Origin: Bacteroidales bacterium GP1 | GTDB taxonomy: Bacteria > Bacteroidota > Bacteroidia > Bacteroidales > Muribaculaceae | Assembly: GCA_001701105.1 (NCBI GenBank) | Contig: DAAI01000049.1 | Location: 1 to 7,216 of the forward strand | Length of the DNA: 7,216 nt | Direction: 5' to 3' | Part shown: piece by piece, positions 1-5,400 of the stretch | How positions within the stretch are numbered: position 1 is the stretch's first letter | Layout: each line of letters begins with the position of its first letter | Program-made: the position numbers and the translations under genes | Notes under the pieces: generated by a model | Told to the model about the DNA's origin: nothing | Databases searched by the model: none | The model's input: the letters and a program-made list of their open reading frames with translations, nothing else

Positions 1-461
1 GAGCGTGAGCCAAAAGCACTGTCTCGCACAATTGCATCAATCTCAAAATCTGACGCCAGTACATCACCGCTGCCGGTGCGGATAAAAACCTCACCAGTGC
101 TTTTGAGCGCAACCGGTTTCAGTGGTGAGACAGGTATTTCAAAAGCAAGAACGTCTTTGCTGTCAATTGAATATCTATATGTTTTACATGAAATAACTGC
201 ATTGAATTTGGAACGAGAACGCAGTGTCGTAACAATATTCTGCTCCGTCTTCTCCAGATTATCAACTCCGGTTACATGATAGGAATTACCATTTTCGCTC
301 TTTGTTTCCTTTACTCCAAGGATTATCCAACCACCCGCTGTATTGGAAAAAGCACTCACAGTCTCCCACATAGATTTGGGTATGCCGCCGGAGGCTTCCT
401 TTACTTCGAAGTCGTCCCATTCTATATCGTTGAGCCTATTGAGTAATTCTTCTTTGGTCAT
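1..461 (-). CDS. AlbA_2 (Schlafen-like) putative DNA-binding/ATP-binding regulator, N-terminal part
   Basis: An open frame of 153 codons reads from an ATG at 461-459 to the left window edge with no stop, so only the N-terminal part is present. Residues about 13-130 look like the AlbA_2 (Schlafen AlbA_2, divergent AAA_4) domain: E14, then FEVKEA (18-23), a PKSMWETVSAFSNTAGG stretch (28-44) and ILGV (47-50), then a VTGV segment. Proteins of this family are often annotated as transcriptional regulators or RecG-like ATP-binding proteins, with a C-terminal part that would lie outside the window. The start is chosen because a TAATTTTG -7 box lies just upstream on the same strand (489-482), leaving a leader of roughly 15 bases. 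No Shine-Dalgarno is visible, which is normal for Bacteroidota. The gene is divergent from the toxin-antitoxin remnant. The domain call is fairly sure; the cellular role is not known. Confidence 0.82.
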   Translation of the reverse strand, partial: MTKEELLNRLNDIEWDDFEVKEASGGIPKSMWETVSAFSNTAGGWIILGVKETKSENGNSYHVTGVDNLEKTEQNIVTTLRSRSKFNAVISCKTYRYSIDSKDVLAFEIPVSPLKPVALKSTGEVFIRTGSGDVLASDFEIDAIVRDSAFGSR

Positions 462-481
462 AATTGATTCATATTTATATG

Positions 482-489
482 CAAAATTA
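482..489 (-). promoter_or_regulatory. Predicted -7 promoter element of the AlbA_2 gene
   Basis: On the - strand this reads TAATTTTG, an exact match to the Bacteroidota -7 consensus TAnnTTTG. It lies about 20 bases upstream of the ATG at 461. I see no good TTTG -33 box at 19-21 bases spacing, so this may be a weak or regulated promoter. Confidence 0.5.
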
Positions 490-619
490 CAAAAATTTAG
501 AGTGCTAAACGCTGAAAACCACATATTTTATGCCACTTTGCAGCCGGAAGGGTTGAATCCACTCCGCAGTATTTTGATAAAATAAAAGCGTTATGCTTAT
601 ATGGTGATTTAAGAACATA

Positions 620-711
620 GGTTATCGGTTTGTCGCTTTCTTTAGAAAGAATCGTTAACTCAAACGCCCTCTCGGTTATCGCTTTGCGCTTTCTGGGCGC
701 AGCAGAGAAAG
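620..711. repeat. Two tandem imperfect hairpin units in the intergenic region
   Basis: Positions 620-641 and 674-694 are near-identical direct repeats (GGTTATCG, then G or C, TTTG, CGCTTTCT, differing by one substitution and one inserted T). Each copy ends in CTTTCT, which finds its complement AGAAAG downstream: 636-641 with 644-649 in copy one (2-base loop) and 689-694 with 706-711 in copy two (11-base loop). AAT follows both. The unit spacing is 54 bases. This could be a duplicated intergenic repeat or a binding-site pair. The stretch 462-863 around it contains no gene I can support. Confidence 0.55.
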
Positions 712-735
712 AATTTTATCGTGGTTTGCCCTTTG

Positions 736-822
736 ATGTGGACTTTAGAGACCCGATACATCGACCGCGAGAGGTTCACGTCCCGCGACAGCTTCAGCCT
801 GTCTATGAGCGGAGTTCTATGA
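736..822 (+). CDS. Possible 28-residue small ORF of unknown function
   Basis: An ATG at 736 opens a 28-codon frame ending in TGA at 820-822, upstream of the toxin-antitoxin promoter. The peptide starts MWTLETRYIDRER, is rich in Ser and Arg, and ends SLSMSGVL, with no signal peptide or membrane segment. I see no clear promoter or ribosome binding site, and a longer frame on the same strand overlaps it. It may equally be part of the repeat-rich intergenic sequence rather than a gene. No function is proposed. Confidence 0.2.
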   Translation: MWTLETRYIDRERFTSRDSFSLSMSGVL

Positions 823-863
823 AAAATTTGAGGATATTTCATTTTTGAGTGAAATGTTTGTTG

Positions 864-893
864 TACCTTTGCGTTATAATAATAAAACAAAGG
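864..893 (+). promoter_or_regulatory. Promoter and candidate operator of the toxin-antitoxin operon
   Basis: TACCTTTG at 864-871 matches the Bacteroidota -7 consensus exactly and lies 30 bases before the toxin ATG at 902. The -33 box is poor: the nearest TTTG (844-847) is only 16 bases upstream. CCTTTG (866-871) is the inverted complement of CAAAGG (888-893), and the match extends to TGT/ACA if one base is bulged. An inverted repeat overlapping the -7 box is the usual place for self-repression by an XRE antitoxin, here inferred to be the protein encoded at 1369-1635. Confidence 0.5.
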
Positions 894-901
894 ACACGAC
901 T

Positions 902-1372
902 ATGAGCGAAGTAGAACTCTATCTCATTGACGAGGGCGAGAATTGCACCCTCTATACTCTGCAATTTCTTCGTGATTCGGATAATGAGTTTGAGAAGTTT
1001 GTCTCTAAAATCATCAATGACTCTGACTAATGCGAGGATTATACACGTATAGCCGCCGTTGTCAGCCGAATAGCAAGGACGGGTGCCCTCGAAAGATATT
1101 TCAGGCGTGAAGGTCGCGAGTCTGATTCGGTGATGGCATTACCGGTGCTTAACTCGAAACTGCGCTTGTATTGTCTCCGTCTTTCTGACAAAATCCTTAT
1201 TCTCGGTAATGGTGATGTCAAGAAAACGAGAACATATGAGGAGGATAATAAGCTAAAGGCTCATGTTCTCACATTGCAGAAGTTTGAGAAACTTCTTAAG
1301 CAGGGTGTTGAAGATGGTTCGGTAACGATGACCGAATCAACCATAGAAACCGACAATATTTTTAAGTTATGA
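902..1372 (+). pseudogene. HigB/RelE-like (Gp49 family) toxin, interrupted by an in-frame TAA
   Basis: From ATG 902 one frame reads 42 codons (MSEVELYLIDEGENCTLYTL onward), meets TAA at 1028-1030, then continues in the same frame for a further 113 codons to TGA at 1370-1372. The downstream part holds the recognisable core of Gp49-like HigB/RelE/ParE toxins, which cut mRNA on the ribosome: GALERYFR, then ALPVLNSKLRLYCLRLSDK, ILILGNGDVKKTRTYEED, and a helical tail. Both halves read as one protein of about 155 residues, the usual size for this family, so the TAA looks like a nonsense mutation rather than a gene boundary. A shorter product could restart at ATG 1130 (80 residues, including most of the core strands). 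Gene order (toxin first) and the ATGA overlap with the antitoxin are typical of higBA. Start 902 is preferred over an upstream ATG at 845 because the -7 box lies between them. Confidence 0.78.
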
Positions 1373-1635
1373 AACGTACTGCCAAATCTCTCGAAGAAAT
1401 GCTTGGTCCAATTCCCGAGCCAATAATGAAAGAGACAGATCTTTCATTTGAAATTTCAGACCGCATTTGGAAACTGATGATAGAACGCGGACTTTCTAAA
1501 AAACAGTTTGCTGATGCACTTGGCCGGCGTCCGAGCGAGATAACAAAGTGGCTAAGTGGTCAGCATAATTTCACGATTGCAACCCTTGGAATGCTCTCTG
1601 CGTTCTTCGGGCAACCGATCGTAACCGTTGGATAA
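1369..1635 (+). CDS. XRE-family helix-turn-helix antitoxin (HigA-like)
   Basis: This 88-residue protein is the expected antitoxin partner of the broken toxin. Residues about 28-82 form an XRE/Cro-CI-type helix-turn-helix: a helix at 29-40 (ISDRIWKLMIER), GLSKKQFADALGRRPSEITKW (41-61) with the recognition helix around RRPSEITKWLSG, and a following NFTIATLGMLSAFFG segment (67-81). The N-terminal LEEMLGPIP tract probably contributes to toxin contact. The ATG overlaps the toxin stop as ATGA, implying translational coupling. In such systems the antitoxin binds the toxin and represses the shared promoter, here plausibly at the inverted repeat around 866-893. The frame looks intact although its toxin is interrupted. 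Its stop overlaps the next start (TAATG at 1633-1637). Confidence 0.88.
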   Translation: MKRTAKSLEEMLGPIPEPIMKETDLSFEISDRIWKLMIERGLSKKQFADALGRRPSEITKWLSGQHNFTIATLGMLSAFFGQPIVTVG

Positions 1636-1895
1636 TGCCGGAGAACTTCAATACATACATTCAATATATTGACATCAACGCCTGGCGCGAGGTATGCGTC
1701 CGCAAGGGTATTCTGCGCAGTTATGCCAAGGGTGAGGAATTTGTATCTATCGGAGAGGTTGGTCGCTATATCTGATTCATCAAATCCGGCTCATTCAAAT
1801 ATAGGCCGTTCCGCGGGGACATGGTGCGAAAAATCAGTTGGGGCGAAGACGTGAATGTAATTGTAGCCAGTTATAATTCTTGCGCCACAACGTAG
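1635..1895 (+). pseudogene. Crp/Fnr-like regulator remnant, interrupted by TGA and truncated
   Basis: An ATG at 1635 overlaps the antitoxin stop. It reads 46 codons to TGA at 1773-1775, then the same frame continues for 39 codons to TAG at 1893-1895. The first part resembles the N-terminus of Bacteroidota Crp/Fnr cyclic-nucleotide-binding-domain regulators: AWREVCVRKGILRSYAKGEEF, then IGEVGRYI, directly followed after the stop by FIKSGSFKY. Those two pieces join naturally as GRYI-G-FIKSG if TGA replaced a glycine GGA. After FKY the similarity weakens (GDMVRKISWGEDVNVIVASYN), suggesting an internal deletion, and no C-terminal helix-turn-helix domain is present. A full family member is about 200 residues or more, so this is a fragment. 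A short real peptide from 1635 to 1775 is possible but unlikely to work as a regulator. Confidence 0.68.
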
Positions 1896-1947
1896 AAGGG
1901 ACACATGGCTCATGCGTCCGCCCGCCAGATTTATGTGATTCATTGAC

Positions 1948-1992
1948 ATTAAGGTTCTTAACGATCTTAAAGTCCTAAATCCCCTTACGGTA
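1948..1992. repeat. Degenerate 9-bp-period array (CTTAAnnnn)
   Basis: Five consecutive 9-base units can be read: ATTAAGGTT, CTTAACGAT, CTTAAAGTC, CTAAATCCC and CTTACGGTA. The CTTAA core keeps exact 9-base spacing in the middle units and decays at the edges. On the - strand the same period gives a three-residue (x-L-R) pattern, so an origin from repetitive coding or pseudo-coding sequence is possible. It lies directly before the hairpin at 1994-2029. The surrounding stretch 1896-2149 has no gene I can support. Confidence 0.5.
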
Positions 1993-1993
1993 T

Positions 1994-2029
1994 GCAGCTT
2001 TCGCCATAGGTAGCCTATGGCGAAAGTGC
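1994..2029. repeat. Perfect 13-bp hairpin, probable intergenic repeat element
   Basis: CTTTCGCCATAGG (1998-2010) and CCTATGGCGAAAG (2014-2026) are perfect reverse complements around a TAG loop. GCA (1994-1996) and TGC (2027-2029) extend the stem past a single bulged G. No T-run follows on either strand, so it does not look like an intrinsic terminator. It could be a REP/MITE-like intergenic element, a small structured RNA or a protein site. Together with the 9-bp array just before it, it separates the toxin-antitoxin remnant from the CRISPR locus. Confidence 0.75.
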
Positions 2030-2149
2030 ATGGCTCGTTTCTCGGAGCAATCCAAATCACCCCAACGCGCTTACTTTCCCGAAATACATATCAACTCGAA
2101 TAGTTATAGTCAGCGATTCATTGTGCAGATCCGACCAATTCCCGCAAAT

Positions 2150-2184
2150 TAAGAAGAAGTGAGAGGAATTGTTCCTCCCACTCC
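2150..2184 (-). terminator. Terminal hairpin and U-rich tail of the tracrRNA
   Basis: On the - strand, bases 2184-2172 pair with 2168-2156 around a 3-base loop (2171-2169), giving 13 base pairs. Two are G-U wobbles on the - strand (positions 2178 with 2162 and 2183 with 2157). On the + strand these would be C-A mismatches, so the stem is specific for - strand RNA. The sequence after the stem reads TTCTT, a modest U-rich tail. This fits the 3' end of a type II-C tracrRNA acting as terminator. Confidence 0.7.
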
Positions 2185-2238
2185 AAATGTTTTCACAACG
2201 GAATAATCCTTATTGTGATTTGCCTATTTTTTTATTTG
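2150..2238 (-). ncRNA. Predicted tracrRNA of the type II-C system
   Basis: The predicted RNA starts about 6-9 bases after its -7 box (around 2235-2238) and runs leftward to the hairpin at 2184-2156. In order it holds an anti-repeat ending GCAAATCACAAT (2223-2212), then AAGGATTATTCCG with a small GGA/TCC hairpin, then TTGTGAAAACATT, then the long terminal stem. The AATAAGG...CCG segment just after the anti-repeat is a pattern I recognise from type II-C tracrRNAs, and Bacteroidota repeats commonly begin GTTGTGATTTGC, which would pair with this anti-repeat. The RNA pairs with pre-crRNA for processing by host RNase III and anchors the guide in Cas9. CACAA (2217-2213) can also pair with TTGTG (2198-2194) when no crRNA is bound. 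The exact ends are inferred. Confidence 0.85.
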
Positions 2239-2243
2239 CATTG

Positions 2244-2275
2244 CAAAATTAATCAAAAATTCTATTCTCCCCAAA
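2244..2275 (-). promoter_or_regulatory. Predicted Bacteroidota promoter of the tracrRNA
   Basis: Reading the - strand, TTTG (2275-2272) is followed by exactly 20 bases and then TAATTTTG (2251-2244). This matches both boxes of the Bacteroidota consensus at ideal spacing. It places the start near 2235-2238, immediately before the anti-repeat. TTTGCA (2235-2240) and TGCAAA (2242-2247) form an inverted repeat around one T that overlaps the -7 box and start, a possible control site. Confidence 0.75.
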
Positions 2276-2342
2276 TAAATTCGGTATAATTGCAAGATTT
2301 AATCTCATCATTGTAAAGAATCACAATAATAATACCGTATTA

Positions 2343-2374
2343 ATTGGATATAATGATTTATATCATTACTTTTG
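2343..2374 (+). promoter_or_regulatory. Predicted promoter and candidate operator of the cas9-cas1-cas2 operon
   Basis: TACTTTTG (2367-2374) matches the -7 consensus TAnnTTTG exactly. ATTG (2343-2346) serves as a 3-of-4 -33 box with 20 bases between. Transcription would start near 2380, leaving a leader of about 35 bases before the cas9 ATG at 2416. Between the boxes lies a perfect 7-base inverted repeat, TAATGAT (2351-2357) and ATCATTA (2362-2368), separated by 4 bases and touching the -7 box. A repressor bound there would block the promoter; which protein might bind is unknown. Confidence 0.65.
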
Positions 2375-2415
2375 TAATTCAATTCACAGTTCACTTCACA
2401 ATTTATTATTTACGT

Positions 2416-5400
2416 ATGAAAATTCTCGGTTTGGATCTCGGAATCTCATCCATAGGATGGGCTGTAATAAATATCGATAATAAATCAGAAGATATAGATC
2501 TTTTAGGGTTCGGCTCACGCATAATTCCTTTTAACGGAGATAATGATGCAACAGATTTTGCCCAAGGCAAAGGCGAGACTCCATCCTCAAAAAGAACCCA
2601 GGCGCGGTCAATGAGAAGAAATCTCGATAGATGGCAGTTGCATAGGGAGCAATTGAAAGAGATGCTGCATTCTTGCAGAATAATGTCGGCTTCATCAAAA
2701 TTTGAGGCATTGGATCCGTTTCAAGTATGGAAATTGCGTGCTGATGCGGCTACGCCGGGCAAGCAGTTGAGCTTTCAAGATTTATCACGAGTGCTTCTGC
2801 ACATTAACCATCGCCGTGGCTATAAACACGCCAAAAGTGATGATATGTCGGATTCAAAGACCACAGCTTATGTTGAGAGAATTAACGATCTCTATGCGAA
2901 AATAAAAGCCATGGATTTAACTCCCGGTCAATATTTTTGTCAAGAGTTGGCAAAATCGGCTATGGAGAGTCCAAAAGGGAAAAAGCATTATACTTTTCGA
3001 GTAAAGGAAAAGATATTGCCTCGTAAAGCATATGAAGAAGAAGTAAAGCAGATATTGGAGGTTCAGAGTCAATTCTATCCTGAAATCCTGACAGAAAAAG
3101 TAAAGGATGAACTCGTTAGGGTGATCTTCTATCAACGCCCCCTGAAATCATGCAAGCACCTTGTTTCTTACTGTGAATTTGAGAAGCAGCTGTTCCCTAA
3201 TTCTAAAGGGAAATTGGTTGATGGCGGCCCAAAGGTAGCTCCTCGCACCTCTCCATTGGCGCAGGTGTGCCGCATTTACGAAGCAATCAACAATATATCC
3301 ATTGTTAATCCGCGTCTTAAGGGAAAGACAACGGGTGCGGAGGATATGAGTTTGATTCCACCATCCCGACACGAATTGAAAAAATTCAGATACAAGTACG
3401 AATTTGATGCCGAAGAAAGGGAAAAGTTATTTGACTATCTGAACACTCATGAGAAACTCACCCAAGCGGAACTTTTTAAGATACTCGGTTTGAAACGAAG
3501 CGACGGATTCAGATGTGATCAGGCCGTCGGAAAGGGGATCCAGGGCAATATGACCCGTTGTCAGCTTGAGGCCGCATTACAAGGTCTTGAGGAAGATAAA
3601 ATCAAGAAGCTGCTTCAGTTTGACCTTTCTTTCCAACAGAAAGTGGATAAATCCACGGGTGAGATAAGGGAAGAAATAAGCTCCTCCTATAATCAGCAAC
3701 CGCTTTATGCCTTATGGCATACACTATATTCCATTAACGATAGGGATGAACTTTTTCTTGTTTTGAAAGAAAAGTTTGGTATAGACAATCAGGAAGTGCT
3801 TGACAGGCTTTATACCCTCGACTTTGTTAAGGCCGGATACTCAAATAAATCGGCAAAATTCATGCGCCGTATTCTTCCTGAATTAATGCAAGGCATGCAA
3901 TACAATGAGGCTTGTGAGTCCATCGGAATCCGGCATAGCGACTATCTTACTAAAGAAGAAAACGAGAATAGGACTCTTTCCAATCGGCTGGCACAAATCA
4001 ACCCCGGAGAACTCCGGCAGCCCATTGTGGAGCGTATCCTCAACCAGACGATAAATCTGGTGAACGCCTTGATGGATAAATATGGAGAAATAGATGAAGT
4101 GAGGGTAGAATTGGCTCGCGAGCTTAAGCAGAGCAAAGAGGAACGTAAGAGAACTACCGATAATATTAACCTAAGGGAAAAAGACAATAAGGCTTTAGCA
4201 TTACAAATATCAGAACTTGGTATCGTGCCTACTCGCAGAAGAATACAAAAGATGAGGATGCTTGCAGAGACCGGCAATAGATGTATGTATTGCGGGAAGC
4301 CGGTAAGCCCTGCAAGGTTTGTTGAGGGGCATGGCTATGAAGTGGAGCATATTATTCCGAGAGTAAGATATTTCGATGATAGTTTCTCCAATAAGGTTTG
4401 CGCGTGTCATGAATGCAATGCTGCTAAAGGGGCTCACACTGCCTTTGATTTTATGTCGGCCAGAGGAGAGCAGCAATTCAATGAGTATAAAGACAGGGCG
4501 GCCTATCTTCTTGACCAAAAAAAGATCTCGAAGCAGAAGTATAAATATCTTATGATGTCGGGTTCCGAAATTCCGCAGGATTTCATAGAACGCGATCTCA
4601 GGGAGAGTCAATACATAGCCAAGAAAGCTAAGGAGTTGTTAGTTACCGTGATAAGAAATGTCTATTCATCTTCGGGCTCTGTAACTGACTTTTTCCGTAA
4701 CGCATGGGGATATGATACGATTCTTCACGACTTGAATTTTCCTCGCTTTGATTCGGCAGGATTGACTGAGGTCCAGGAGTATGAGTCGCATGGGCATAAA
4801 CATCGTGAGCCGAGAATTATTGGCTGGAACAAACGCAGAGATCATCGACATCATGCCATAGATGCTCTTGTCATTGCCCTTACCCGACAGTCGTACGTTC
4901 AGAAACTCAACACCCTGAACGCAGCCTTCGATTCGCGTGATGAAAGAAATGAGGCCAAGCAAAATCTTTCCCGTTGGGCTGCCTCACAACCCCACATCGA
5001 ACGAAGCAAAGTAATGGCCAAAGCTGATGAAATAGCGATTTCCCTAAAACCGGGAAAGCGATTTGCCACCCCGGGCCGCGCATATAAAGATCCTTCCGGC
5101 ATTTTGCGAAGAACTTTAGTGCCACGCGCCCCTCTGCATAAGGATACTGTATATGGAAAAATAAAAGTGCCCGATGGCCTAAAAAAGATTAAGTATGCTT
5201 TAGAAAATTTATCTCTTGTGGCAGATGCGGATCTGAAAGAAGCTCTGGCCAAAAGGCTTTCAGAAAACATCTATGATATCAAGGCTACATTAAAATCATT
5301 GAAAGCAAATCCCATAAAGAAAGAGGGTACGGAAGTGAGCGCGGTGCCATGTTTCAGAGATGAAATTGTAGTAAGGTATCCTATTGAGGCAATCAAAAGG

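Noticed and set aside
660..890. A 76-residue - strand frame upstream of the toxin
   Set aside because: It covers the toxin promoter and the duplicated hairpins, and shows no recognisable domain.
845..901. A longer toxin start at ATG 845
   Set aside because: The -7 box at 864-871 lies within this stretch, and MSEVELYLIDEGENC at 902 is the natural family start.
1669..1854. A 61-residue + strand frame
   Set aside because: It is out of frame with the Crp/Fnr-like remnant, which has recognisable motifs; this one has none.
1994..2029. The 13-bp hairpin as an intrinsic terminator
   Set aside because: No T-run follows the stem on either strand.
1791..2060. An 89-residue - strand frame across the hairpin and 9-bp array
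   Set aside because: It is built from the repeats (its TLRSLRTL pattern is the 9-bp period) and has no domain or promoter I recognise.
2210..2260. A degenerate CRISPR repeat or short array beside cas9
   Set aside because: Only one repeat-like unit is present and it is followed on the - strand by tracrRNA hairpins, so it is the anti-repeat, not an array.
2344..2415. A 24-residue hydrophobic N-terminal extension of Cas9 from ATG 2344
   Set aside because: The predicted promoter (-7 box at 2367-2374) lies inside it, so it would not be transcribed, and the family begins at MKILGLDLG (2416).
3942..5270. Several - strand frames of about 70-130 codons inside cas9
   Set aside because: They are shadows of the cas9 frame with no motifs or promoters of their own.
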